Shown here: positions 20,811 to 32,932 of the stretch, piece after piece
Position numbering within the stretch: position 1 is the first letter of the stretch
Layout: each line of letters opens with the position of its first letter
Origin: Pogostemon cablin
Taxonomy: Eukaryota > Streptophyta > Magnoliopsida > Lamiales > Lamiaceae
NCBI GenBank assembly: GCA_023678885.1
Contig: CM042970.1
Span: 5,496,355-5,560,354 of the forward strand
Length of the DNA: 64,000 nucleotides
Direction of reading: 5' to 3'
Position numbers and translations under genes: made by a program
Notes under the pieces: model-generated
Told to the model about the DNA's origin: nothing
Databases searched by the model: none
The model's input: only the letters and a program-made list of their open reading frames with translations

Positions 20811-22650
20811 GATCCAACATAAAGAAGATCCAACCCACAGAAAGGTGGATCCAATCCATTCAACAGATCCGACCGAGAGCAGACCAGCTCGTGGGTAGAT
20901 CCAACATGTCCTAAGGCAGATCTGACCTATCCACAGGTATATCCGATCGAGTGGACCATTTCATGGGCAGATCCAACATGTCCAAAAGGCAGAGCTTGCC
21001 TACCAAAGGCAAAGCTGACCTATTCGAAGTCAGAAACTCTCCACACGCTCAATCCTACATGGACCTACAAGATGAGCCGCCATGAGAATATTCAAGAGCA
21101 TGAAGACTCGAAAATTATCCTAAGCCTAAAAGCTCCCGAGTAGTCGAGACATAGACCCAAAGTGGCCGAGCTTGAGGGCTAAGGCCCGACAGCCAAAGGG
21201 AAAGCACAAGAAGCCTCACTCAACCTCGAGCATAGACGCCTAAGCCCCCCAAGCAGCCAAGGCATAGACCCAAGGCTAAAGCTCGGGGGGCTCAAGCCCG
21301 ATAGTCTAGGAGGTAAGCTCAAGAAGCCGTACTGATCCCCAAGCAAAGGCTCCAATAGCTAAGACATAAGCACAGATAGTTAAAGCACTAGCTCATAGAA
21401 GCTCCCACAAGAGGCTCAAACCTTACGAGGTTCAAGCCAAAGAAAGGCCTAAACACAAGTCCGAAAAGGCCATTACAGAAGGTTCACACCTTGCAAGCTC
21501 ACCAAAGGATGAGCCACATCTCGCAGAAAGGTCATCGAGCCCCTAGGAGATTGCGAGCCTTAGTGCCCAAGCTCCATCATCCAAATGGCTAAAGATGAGT
21601 CAAGGGACAATAGACCCTTTAATAAATCTCAAATAATTTAAGCCTTAATATATTTTATTTGACAAATAACAGTGCATTAACCACTATGCTTATCTCTGTA
21701 GCCATTTCCTCATTTTTCTAGGACTGCAATCAAATTCCGGAGGGCCAAAAATATAAGCCAAGTCGGATCCGACTAACATAGTCGACCGCCAAGCCATAGC
21801 ATGAGCCCGGAGCAAGAGCGAGATTTCTAGAAAGATGTCCTACATGACAGAAGCCGGGCGCTCACACTTTTGAAATTAAGTCCTTTGGATGAGCTACAAC
21901 ATAATTGGAGTGAGTAGAAGAGCTAAATTCAAGATAATCAACCCACCGGCGAGTTGGTACTTTTTTTCTCCACCTGCGGGTTTTTTCACCGGGTTTTTCC
22001 ATAGGGAGGTTTTTTTAACGAGGCCAACAAAGGGTCTCTCTAGTCGAGAAACCAATTACTTCTGTGTGAGGTTACCTCTCGGGGGCTAAGGTGATAGGTA
22101 GTTCACACTTATGTCACCACATAGCATAAAGGACGAAGCCACGCTCTCTTTGAGGTCCCACCGAGCCACCAAACTGACTAACCGAGGTCCCTATGAGCCT
22201 CTGAGCTGACCAACCAAGGTCCCACCGAGCTGACCAGTCGAGGTCCATCCGAGCCTCTGAGCTGACCAACCGAGGTTCCACTGAGCTGACCAGCCGAGGT
22301 CCCTCCGAGCCGACCGACCGAGGTCTCCTGAGCCTTCGCACCTGCCCGCTTCCGTACGCAGAGTTCCTCCACTCTTGCGTGCATGCGTCTGCGAGCCTTT
22401 CTATGCCTCCGCATTCCGAGTCCTACGGAGCCGACCTCCGAACCTTCTGGGCCCCCTGAGTAGCAAACTTTCCCATCAACATTTAATGTTGCAGGCCTTT
22501 CCATCACCTAAAGCAACCTTTCACAACTCCGAAGAGGCATCCTCAACTTCACCTCCTTCTTCATCCTGACCACCATCCGCGTCTTCAAAATTGACGTGAT
22601 GATTTATTGCATGTATTAAGAGGCTTTGCTTTCGCTCCACAAGTCCCGTG
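20811..22650. other. Retrotransposon interior without recognisable genes
   Basis: GC-richer than its surroundings and rich in short variable repeats (AAGGCAGA, GATCCAAC, CTCAAGCC types). At 22150-22330 a run of about nine imperfect copies of GACCAACCGAGGTCC / CCGAGCTGACC units occurs. ORFs here simply reflect this repeat. No pol domain seen on either strand. Confidence 0.6.
22150..22330. repeat. Minisatellite in the retrotransposon
   Basis: Imperfect units around GAGCTGACCAACCGAGGTCC repeat at roughly 20-40-bp spacing just upstream of the 3' LTR. Confidence 0.75.
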
Positions 22651-22671
22651 AAGCCAAAGCCTGTGGGCTAA

Positions 22672-24060
22672 TGTGGTAGGGCTATTTACACTGGACCCAC
22701 AAGTGAGTCTGGATTAATATTTAAAGACAGAGGCTGCCCATCCGAGGAAGAGAGCAAGGGAGGCCGAGCGAAGGAGAATCACGTGCTCGTCCACCTAGAG
22801 GAGGCAAGAAGAAGGCATTTATTCCCTCTCCTCTCACCCACTTGCTCCCTTCTCTCACTCTCTCTCTATTGTCCTCTTACCCATGCACTCTCTCTACTCT
22901 CCCACCACCGAGAGTCTCCATGCCTCTCTCTACCCACACTATTCCTCTCTCTAACCACTATCTCTCTCTCTACCCTCACTATCACCCTCTATCCACTATT
23001 CCCCGAGTCTCCATTCCTCTCTCTACACTCACTCCTTCTCTTTACTCTCCCACCACCAAGTTGCCCATTTGGGCCTGACACCCTACAAGCAATGATTAGA
23101 GAATTGGATCGGATCGACCGGTTCAACCGAGAACCGACCGAGAAATCAATCTAAAAGTATCCTAAAAATTGGACTTGATGTCCAACCTGAAAAAACCGAA
23201 TTGAACCGGTCAAATCGGAAATCGCCGATTTTTTTTTGAAATTTTTCGTATTTGAGATCCGAGTCATCGATTAATTTTTTAGCCAACTTCTCAAGATAAG
23301 ATGGATGCAAAGGAGGGAGTAGTGCTCATTATATAGAATCACAATACCCCTTCTCTTTAATAAGTTTCCAATGTGGGATATTGATGTTGTGGGAAAAAAA
23401 CGAGAAAATGGGGGTCTTTATTTATAGATGTCCAAAATCTCTTTTTCTCTTATAATTAACCAATGTGAGATATTATCCCTTTCTATAAACATATACTCCT
23501 ATATTTAACTACAAATAATTTATCACTCAATAATTATTTAATTTTGAAATAAATTCAATTGTATCCAAATAATTATAAATTTTTTTGAATGAATATTAAT
23601 TAAAATTAGAGTCAACAAATAAAAAGAATTAACAATTTTCTTTTCATTTTTATTCCAATTTTAATATTTTTAATTAATTTTCTTTCAATTTCAAAGTAAA
23701 TTTGAATTAAATAAGATATTATTATAAATTAAAATTCAAAAATCATTTTATTTTCACATTTAACTTTACTCTTTCAATCCATTATTTTTCATTACACTAA
23801 GTATATTAATAAAAAATTATATGTAAAATAATAAACTCTCCTGCATCTTCATCATCACCACTGTAAAGGAGAATTATTTCCCTCCACCACAACAAAAAAA
23901 AAAGAGAGAAATAAACTCTCTACTTTAACTCCCACAAACGTGGAATGAATTCTTGTGTTCTTCTTCTATTCTTTCTTCATATTATGTTAGAGTAGTTCGA
24001 TTAAACATATAATAGCTACGTTAAACACCCACCTTATCCAATAAAAATCGACTATCTACA
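22672..24060 (+). repeat. 3' LTR of the retrotransposon, with foreign middle block
   Basis: Starts TGTGGTAGGGC like the 5' LTR and ends ATCTACA. At 1389 bp it is about 500 bp longer than the 5' LTR because 23091-23841 (about 750 bp) replaces the 208-bp middle of the 5' LTR. This block is AT-rich, has GGTTCAACCGAGAACCGACC near its left end, and has no coding sequence. It could be an insertion combined with deletion, or a recombinant LTR subtype. Confidence 0.85.
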
Positions 24061-24681
24061 ATACTTATATAATTGGATGAATAAAATATATAAATAAATA
24101 AGGAAAATTGAACAAATAAAGAGTTAAATTTAAAGAGTATATTGGAGAATCCTACCGAAATAAATAGATGCTATTTATTTTATATAAAAAAATATAAATA
24201 CGCTTTTGGAGTTGATTTAAGTTTATTAAATATAAGGTAATTATTGTAATAACGATAACAATTTAAAATAAAATACTCGTTCTTGCCATTTTTTATTTTT
24301 TTATTTAATCCATAGATCCCCAATTTATGAGTAGTTCGACCACTGTTGAATGTCTGACCAATCCTAGCATTTATTTGCCCTCCAATGGCGACCGTCTGAT
24401 CCAACGCAGGAACGACACAGCACTTCAATTTCCCAATTAATTAACTTTAACTTATTACACACAATTTTGAGGAAACGCGGCATTAGATCGGTTATATCAT
24501 AGTCGTTAAACAAGAACTGCCAATTTCTATCGACGACGTCGTTGTCCATCTCCAGAAATTCAATTACGTAGACTTTGAAGCCACCGCTCGGATCGATTTC
24601 CACAAGATCAAGTTTCCGAATGATGAGATGATAAATACGCAGAGTTCCTGCATTTTTCTCGTTATAGATCGCTGATTGTAA

Positions 24682-27600
24682 ATGGGATTTCGCCATCCCC
24701 TCTCAGATCTTCTGATTTTTGCCCACTTCTTTCTGTTTGCTACTCTCGCTTATGGAAAATCTAATGGCACCGCTATTACCCCCGTTAATCATGATCTTTA
24801 CCATACAAGGTAGCTTCTTTTTTGTTGGAAGAATCGATTTTTTATGTCATTTGATTTGATGTGTATAGTTATTGTTCTTGCTGTATGGCTGTCATTAATC
24901 CGACATTGCTTGTGTTAGAAATAATCATTGGAAAGAAGGAAATTTGTGTTTCAATTAATGTTAGATTTCACCGTTGACTGTTCTGGAATCAATCTTCATT
25001 CTTTTATTGATTTTGAATTATTATTTATTATAGCTTCTGTTAGCTTATATTTGAGGTTTTTAGAAGCTTGAACTTTGCTTAGTTAATGTTTTTTCTTCCC
25101 AGTTATATTTTTTTATGACTATTAATTATTTACAGTGGAGCTTTATTGGACGAGATTGAATCACTGGTTCATCGTCACCCTGATAAACTATCTGTAGGTG
25201 CTCATGTTCTTGTTTTACTCTATATTGGCTGCTGCTCCGGTCCTTATATGAGTTTCTCTTTTAACTTTTGCAACTTAAACAGATTGAAAAAGTTACGAGC
25301 AAGAACAAAGGCTATGAGGCACAGATGACTGTTGTCACATATGACCGGGATAGAAAAGAGAGTGATGACAAGGCAAAGCTTAAGATTCTGCTCGTACGTA
25401 TTTCTCTACTAATTCTACGTAGTCATCTTTGTTTTAGAAGATTATTGCACTATTTAGATATTTAGCTTTGTGCAGTAAGAGAAATGGCTTTTGATTTTGC
25501 CACATTTTAGTTTTTTACAGCATCCTGTTTCAAAGTTGAATAGTGTGTGATAAATTCTCAGGTTGGTCATTGCTTGTGTTTTGACAGATGATTCCTTGTA
25601 TTCCAGACTTTTGGACAGCATGCTAGGGAGCTTATTACGACTGAGCTAGCACTGCGGCTCCTTTCCATCCTAAGTGAAGAAGAGTTTTTACCCAATATGA
25701 ACCGTTCCACTCTTAATAGGACACTTGATAGGCTTGTCATAAAGGTAATAATGTGTCCGTATTTATATTCTTATTATGTATTATTTTCTTTATTGCTTCT
25801 TCTTCAATCTTTGCATGTGTATTACACAGACAATCTAGGAAAATTTTGTCATTGTAGAGAACCAGTAGTTGAGCTGCTTCTCTAGTATGGCCATATCCTT
25901 CTAAATCATTTGGAGCTTTGCATGTTTATGGGTCCCATATTTTTATATATTAAAACTTTGTCAATTGATATCCTTTGAATTCCTATATGATAGGTCGTAC
26001 CAATGGAAAATTTGAATGGCCGCAAACTCATTGAAGATGGAGAGCTTTGTGAGAGAAGAAATGGTCTCACTACTAATCTTGTATTTATTCTTTTTTTTTA
26101 TGAAGAGTGGAATATGATGCAACATTGATTATTATAATAGTGCAAAATGGTTAAAAGTTTTAGTTTCTTGCAGGAAGAGGAGTTGATCTTAATCGAAATT
26201 GGAGCGTAGATTGGGGTAAAAAGGAGAAGGTACTTAAGCATTTCATTTCTCTATATGAAATGTCTTCCTGAATTCATATTCTTGGAGACAGCTTTGTGAA
26301 GCCTCTCATACTGTATGGAGATTTACTTCCATCTCCTTTTCTCCATAAATCCTTGTAAAAGCTGAGTGGATGGAATGCTTCTTTGACTTACGGACTGCTT
26401 GTTTGGGTTTTTCTCATCCCATGCAGCTAAGACATTTTTTATCTGTCTCAGGATTATGATCCATACGAAGAAAATCCTGGGACCTCTCCTTTCAGTGAGC
26501 CTGAGACTCAAATTATGCGAAAATTGTCTGTAACATTTGAACCACACATTTGGGTAAATGTGCACTCTGGGATGGAGGTATTTTGTTGCTTTAGTTTTCT
26601 ACTGCCACTGGATTGATTTGAACACTTACTTGCATGGGTCTGTAATTAGTTTTTAATATTTGCCTAAAGTTTAGACCACATTTCAGTGTAAGCTACCTAG
26701 CAGGCGTTATTTCTTGCAATAATTTTATGAATTATATACATCATTAACTGTTACTAAAGCTTCTGCTCATCTCTTTTCTTTATTTGCTTAGGCTTTGTTT
26801 ATGCCATATGATCACAAAAATACGACTCCAGAGGGAATTCCTTCTCAGATCATGAAATCAATGCTTGAAGAGTTGAACCATTTTCATCTCAAAGATCATT
26901 GCATAGTTGGATCTGGTGGAGGATCTGTCGGGTGCGTGCTTCATGTCTTTATTATTTTAATAAAGCCTATTGTAGTTGATTATTATATAGTTTTCTCAAT
27001 AAAACAAATCATGCGGCTTAGCAAGCTAAGTTTTCCTAATATGATTGGCATGCTTGCTTCATCTTCTGGACCCTGTTACTGTGCCCTCACCCTCCTTTTA
27101 TCTATTTATTTATTTTTATTTTTGTTTTTGGGGGGGGGGGGGGGGGGGGGGAAGGGGGCGGCGGCGAACTTTTGTTTAGATATAGGCATTTATAACAGTG
27201 TGTTAAACTGCTTGACTGCATATTTAACCTGGGTAACTGTATATTTTTATAGAATAAAAATGACTTGAAATTGTTCTACATATTTGGAAAGTGTTAAATA
27301 CCAGGCTTATATTGTTGCAATATGAAGTTTTTCTTTATCCCTAGCAGAAGTAGCTGAAGTATGTATATTTCAAAGAACACTCTTCTTCATGATTTCATGT
27401 TTTCTTAATCCCTTTCAAATTCTGGTGTAAAATTTCATGTTCTTTTGTATCGCTCAATTTCATGCTATAATATCTCCAGTTAATATTCGGGCATCATTCT
27501 GTATGAATTTTGACTGTCTTTGAAAACCACATTTTCTTCATTCCCTTTGTTTAATAAGTTACCGTATATGGAATTTGAGAAATAAACAATGGCATGCGAT

Positions 27601-28746
27601 GCATTAGGCTTTAACTAACTGTAGCATGCCTTTGATTACTGCATACAACGATCAATCCATTTTGATTAATTGCCGAATAAATCATGTTATTTGCTTCAAT
27701 TGCGAAAAAAACCTAATTTTTAAAATTTAGTAAACAAAGACGCCACTTTAATATATGTCGAATGAAGTTTTGTGGATGAACTTCTGTTAGTATTTCTCAG
27801 GCAGCAAGGTAGTCCTCCTCATTTGATCACATCTATGCATGTAGATTTGCATTTCGACACCTATGGTATTCAACATATATTTAAGATTGTGTTTGTTTTC
27901 TGAAGAGTGTTAATTTTTTTTGCAATTGAAATAAAGTCGGTGATTTAACCCTTTTTATAATCCTTGGTTAAGTATGATAGATTCTAGGTTAGATTAATCC
28001 TGCACTTTTTGTCGTAGTTTTCTAGAACTACAGGAGACACCATCATGGTCTCTACTTACAGCCATCTGCTAAATGCAAATCTTTGTATTTTTGTGTACAG
28101 GTATTTGGCCCATGGTACAGCAACAGACTATATGTACGATGTTGCAAGGGTGCCAATGGCTTTCACCTTCGAAGTTCGTGAAAGGCTAATCCTTGACTCA
28201 TATTCATTTCATTCCTCTTTCGATACCTAATATCCCTCTGTATGCACACTTCACAGATTTATGGAGATCTTAAAGCTTCCTCGAAGGACTGTTTCCGAAT
28301 GTTCAATCCCGTAGACATCACCTCCTTCAATGTATGTCAAAGATATTGCAACACTTAACAGTAAATGTTTTCCATTACCATCTTTTTACTTTCCATATTC
28401 ACTCGCTCAACATGGTTGATCTCTTGAATGATAGAGGGTTCTCAACGACTGGTCAGCTGCATTCTTCCAGATGTTCAGCATAGGTGTGCAGCAGATGGAT
28501 GGACTTCAGTCAAAGGCGATTGGCTCGAGTTTCGACCATTGGGTATCGATCGACGACTACCTTAATGGATATCTGATGCACAGGAAGAGTAGGTATGGTA
28601 AGAAGATGGAGGTTCTGGACCTGGGATTGCAAGAAATCAGAACTTATTTCAGGTTGTTCTTATTATCCTCTGTGCTATTGCTGTTCATGTTTTGCTCCAG
28701 AATTTCCAAGACCACTAGGCCTCTTGTTTCTGCCATGTCTCTCTAG
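24682..28746 (+). CDS. M14-family zinc carboxypeptidase, membrane-anchored
   Basis: Eleven exons join to a 428-residue protein: 24682-24809, 25136-25193, 25283-25393, 25607-25744, 25994-26063, 26174-26229, 26452-26577, 26792-26931, 28101-28173, 28257-28331, 28435-28746. All junctions are GT-AG and keep frame. The protein removes C-terminal residues from peptides. Zinc ligands are H104 and E107 (GQHARE) and H225 (NVHSGME). Substrate-binding residues lie in DLNRNW (173-178) and the catalytic glutamate is E300 (MAFTFE). An N-terminal hydrophobic segment (about 8-24) is a signal peptide, and a hydrophobic stretch at about 397-414 near the C-terminus predicts membrane anchoring, so it probably acts in the secretory pathway. 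It is an orthologue of the Arabidopsis gene I recall as At5g42320, also next to CRP1. Intron 8 is 1.17 kb and has a poly-G tract. Confidence 0.9.
27130..27151 (+). repeat. Poly-G tract of 22 in intron 8
   Basis: An uninterrupted G22 run in the carboxypeptidase intron, followed by GAAGGGGGCGGCGGCG. The run length is likely to vary between alleles and is a place where assemblies err. Confidence 0.9.
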
Positions 28747-29625
28747 GCTTTATTTTTAATTTAATTTTATTTGTCTTTTCTGCTTCATTTTTTCCTAATT
28801 TTTTTACTGGGGTTGGGGTAAGAAGTTATTTTTTGTCCACGTGTATATTATTATTCTCTAACGGTATTTGTTGAGGTGTTGAAAGAGTTCATTTTTCTGT
28901 ATATACAATTATTGTAACTGCAGATTTTATTTATATTTGATTAATGAGCAAGCCCCCAAAAGCATAAAAAGACACTTGAGTGTGTATTCTTGAGATTTGA
29001 TTGATTTTGTAACACTGATGAGTTTGTGTTTAGTGTGAGATTTTGGTTGTTTTTTATTTAATTTAATATATTGCTTATGAAGTACGTGAGATGGGTGCTG
29101 AGGCCCTGAGGGTGATCTTGAGGTATTATTATATTAAAACTTGAATTAGAAAATCCCAAAGAAAAAACTCCAAACAAACAGCATTCATGTTTTCTTCACA
29201 TAATCTTTTTGATTGTCTTTTTTACAAGAAAATAAAAAAGTTCTCTCTTTGTTACAGTGAATTTTCGACTTTATTCTGTGTGGAAGTATACATGAAAGAA
29301 TGTATTATGTAATAAGTTAGTTTACATTCCTCAGCAAATGGGAAAGATCTAACTTTGTGCTCCCAATATGTATTCAAATACTTGTACAAGGCCAGATAGG
29401 GCAGCTCTGGCTCACCCTCAGAGTCAGTCGTTCGTTGAACTTAGGTATCAAGTCATGGCATAGATTCTTCATCGTTAAATAGCATCCATGCATGAACCAA
29501 CCTGAATGTATCTTAACCACAACTACACTCGTATTTATAACTTGTACGAGAACCTGCCACTCCAACAGCCACCCTATTGACTTGCTCCACAGCTTGCTCA
29601 CCCAGATGATTAGCAAATCAATCAG
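28747..29625. other. Tail-to-tail 3' regions of carboxypeptidase and CRP1-like genes
   Basis: About 880 bp between two convergent stop codons. AT-rich, with AATAAA-like sequences on both strands, so it should hold both 3' untranslated regions. No other gene seen. Confidence 0.6.
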
Positions 29626-32600
29626 CTATAATTTAAGCGTAGACTTGATGTATTTTAGAGCAGATCTTAACATTGCTCTAGCTTTTCTATCTGGAGCACA
29701 TCCAGAGGCGAGCATTTCCTCGAAAACAGCAGGAACCTGAAACCGCACCACACCAAACATTAAAATTCATATGAAAAGAAACAGAGCAACTTTATGTAGT
29801 TACAGACTACAAGGTGAAACCAGACATGCTTTTCTATTAAAACAAATGCGGGGATGATCAATTTGTTGCCGCTGAAGATTGTTCCAATGATCATTAAATA
29901 TGTTGAAGAGTGCTTTAAATCAATTCATAACAAAGCTTGATAGGGAAAGTTGAATTCTCCATTCCATTCCCATTTCTTGTACTCAGTATCTTTTGACATA
30001 TACCTAGCTCAAGACAAGTTTCATTCGTTTAAATTTTTGCATATTCACGGAACATAAGGTGAATCATGTCTAGCTACATCGTCACAACCGAGTTTTCCTT
30101 TGTTAAGGAAAAGGATACACTCAAACAAGGATGCACCCAAAGCATGGTTATATGTTGAACAATTGAGTTGGCTTGTCCATATTTGCATTTAAATTAGCAA
30201 GACTAATACCCTAAGACCCTTATGAGTAAATGATTGAATGTAGAAGAGAAGATCGTATACACTGTACACAAAGTTCTAAAGCACACAAGATAGTCAATTA
30301 AGATTTCAGTAACTAATTTTTTTTTAAGCCTTTCATTATTACTGCAGACTAGCACATCTACTGTTCCTAATATCCTATTTCCAAACAGACATTTGGAAAA
30401 TGACAGACCTTTTATCCATTAATTCGTTTAAATAGTTCTACAATTGTTTTTGATACCGACAAACAAGAAAACCGAATTAGGATGTGAAAACTGAAAAAGA
30501 GGTCTGGAAGGAAGAAACTTTTCCTGATGCTAAAGTGGCATAAAATAACACAACATCAACATGCAGACTCTGAAAAATAACTTATAGACTTCATTCTCCT
30601 TACAAATCTAAGCACATTAATAGAAAAGCATCACAAATGCCATATACCTTTTCGTATTTCTCAACACGGATTAATGCTTTCATGAGTGTGGTGTAAGTGA
30701 CGACATCAGGTTTCAAGTCCTGCAACCACAGATGACGCATGGAAAGTTAGCTGACAAAATGGAGACCACTACATATATAAGAACATTTCCATTTTAACTT
30801 GCTGAAATAATCTAATATCACAAATTAAGATCAGATTCATAAAATAATCACTCACATTCTCCTTCATGTACTGCAACACAGCAAATGCTTCAGCATCTCT
30901 CCTATCCTCTCCAAAAGCATTAACCAATGAATTCAATGCTAACAGGCTAGGCTTCAAACCGTCGCCCCTCATGACCCTAAACGCATTTACTGCTTGGTCC
31001 GATAATCCCTGATCACAAGTAGCATAATGTTCTTATTGCAAGAAAATGGCACACAACATTTAACCAGTACTAATCTCAGTCATGAAGACAAAAAATTTAT
31101 GTGCCTAAGTAGGGTGGTTAAACAGGATTGCAGGAAGTATCTGATCATCTAGTACTACACATGTAAGTTGAAAAAAACAAATGTTGTTCAACAGTAATAC
31201 TGTTTCAACGTTTAGAAGGTACCCTCTGTGCATAGGCATTGATCAAAGCATTATACATTGTGGAAGAAGGTTTCAATCCAGCTGATTTCATTGCCTCTAA
31301 GCACTCAATTGCATCGTTAAATCTCCCTGATTGTCCGTAAATATCAACAAGCGTTGTATAGGTGATAACATTAGGCAATAGTCCTTGACTCTGCATATTT
31401 CCCAATAACTCATTCACATCATCCCACCTCTCTTGCACCCCAAAAGAATTGATCATGATGTTATATGTAGTTGTGCAAGGCACACATCCACTTTCTTGCA
31501 TCTCCATAAATAACTCCTCCGCTATATTATGATGCCCTTGCTTACAATGACAGTCAATAAGTGTATTCCATGTAACGACATCAGGCTCAATACCCTCCAT
31601 CTTCATCCTCTCAAGAGCCGCCATCATATGCTCAAGGCAATTATACTTGCCAAATGTGTCAATCATCACATTGTAGAACTGTCTATTAGGATTGACCCCA
31701 CAACTCTTCATCTCCTTGAGCACTTGAAATGATCTCTGCCACTCCCCCCTATCCCTATAACTAGCCAAGATCCTAGCAAATACATAAGAATTAGGCTTCA
31801 CGTTATTCGCCTCCATCTCTTTCAACACAATCCTAGCACTCTCCCACCTCCCAGCATTCCCATACGCATCAATAAGCAAACTATATGTATGCTCATCAGG
31901 CAAAAGCCCACTTCTCTCCATCTCCGACACAACGTGCTCCGCATCCTTCAAGGCTCCCACCTTTACATACCCTTTCAAGAGAGCATTATAAGCTCTTGTT
32001 CTCGGTTTTAGCCCACCCTCCTTCAGCTCCTCGAAAATGGCCTCTGCCTCCTCAACCCTCCCCAAATGCCCCAACTCATCTACTACGGCAACAACCGTAC
32101 TCGTTTTTGGACTCAATCCACTACCCTGCATCATCCCTAAAAAGTGCAAGGCCCTATCTATATCCCCAGCTTTTGTAAAACCCGCAATAACATCATTAAA
32201 CAACTGCCCATCTAACTCAATCCTATCAGATTTCATTTCAGCATACAACTTCTCCAAGATAGAAACATCCACAATGTTATTCCTCATCAAAGATTGAATA
32301 ATCAAACTATAGTTAACATAATCAGATTGGTACCCGTCTCGTCGCATTCTTTCCATCAGATTCAAGGCCTTCTCAAGATCACCATTCCTTGCACACGCAC
32401 CAATGAGAGCATTATAAGTAAAGGGATTCAAAGTCTGACTCTGAGACAACAGAAAAGCTTCATACAGCTTCTCATTCCTCCCCAGAGCGTTAATCAAAAT
32501 TGAGTAAAGAAGCTCATAAGAGAAGCAGAGATTGTGTCTCTGAAGCCAAGTAACGAGAGCATAGGCATTAGAAAAGTAGGATGGTGAGGATGCGAGATTC

Positions 32601-32932
32601 TTGATGAGGGAGTGCCAGAGGGGGGCTGGAACGGCGCCGTATGACTCGGCGAGGCGGAGCTCGGTCGGGTCGAGCCGGTTTGGAGGGTCCGGTTGGGAGG
32701 GGGCGTAGTGAGTGGAGAGGAAGTTGAGGAGGGGGGTGAAGTCGTAGTGAGGGTTGGGGAGTAAAGCGACGTCGAAAGGGTCTTTGTCGTCTCCGTTAAT
32801 GGTGGCGAAATTGAGGTGTTGGGACGTGGCGGATAGAAGAAAGCGGTGGCGGTGGTGGAGGAAGGGCGGCGAAGAGGGAGAGGGAGAGAGGCGGAGGTGG
32901 AGCAGTGGTGGAGGGAGTAGCAGCGTGTTCAT
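29626..32932 (-). CDS. CRP1: Chloroplast PPR protein, CRP1-like
   Basis: Four exons on the minus strand: 32932-31223, 31008-30856, 30719-30648 and 29736-29626, giving 681 residues (Arabidopsis CRP1 about 709, maize 668). The N-terminus (MNTLLLPPPLLHLRLSP) is rich in S, P, L and basic residues, as a chloroplast transit peptide is. From about residue 160 onward it is a run of 35-residue P-type PPR repeats, for example TYNALIGACARNGDLEKALN and TYNIMINSFGVQERWDDVNE. CRP1 binds RNA in the stroma and is needed for petA and psaC translation and petB-petD processing. It has no SMR or DYW tail. Its convergent neighbour is the M14 carboxypeptidase, as in Arabidopsis (At5g42310/At5g42320). The gene name rests on length, ending (AMLRSALKYIKSTLK) and synteny. 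Confidence 0.88.

Larger units (their letters stand above)
19113..24065 (+). mobile_element. Non-autonomous LTR retrotransposon with 5-bp TSD
   Basis: A complete insertion flanked by the direct duplication ATACT (19113-19117 and 24061-24065). It has a 5' LTR, primer-binding site, gag remnant, polypurine-like tract and 3' LTR, all on the plus strand. No protease, reverse transcriptase, RNase H or integrase is recognisable in the 2.66-kb interior, so it depends on other elements for movement. The gag fold suggests a Ty3/gypsy-like origin, but without pol the superfamily is an inference. Confidence 0.9.
18889..24165. mobile_element. MITE split by the LTR retrotransposon
   Basis: The left flank of the retrotransposon begins GAGCATTTCCAATAGACTTT (18889). 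The right flank ends, read inverted, GGATTCTCCAATATACTCTT (about 24145-24165). These ends are similar and of the GAGCATCTCCAA type common in plant PIF/Harbinger-like MITEs. Only 18889-19117 and 24066-24165 belong to it, so the original element was about 330 bp. The exact ends and TSD are not clear. Confidence 0.5.

Noticed and set aside
22114..22507. Two minus-strand ORFs near the 3' LTR
   Set aside because: They translate a minisatellite (GACCAACCGAGGTCC units); the peptides are the repeat read in different frames.
26795..27268. 157-codon ORF with a glycine run
   Set aside because: It is carboxypeptidase exon 8 read through its donor into the poly-G intron.
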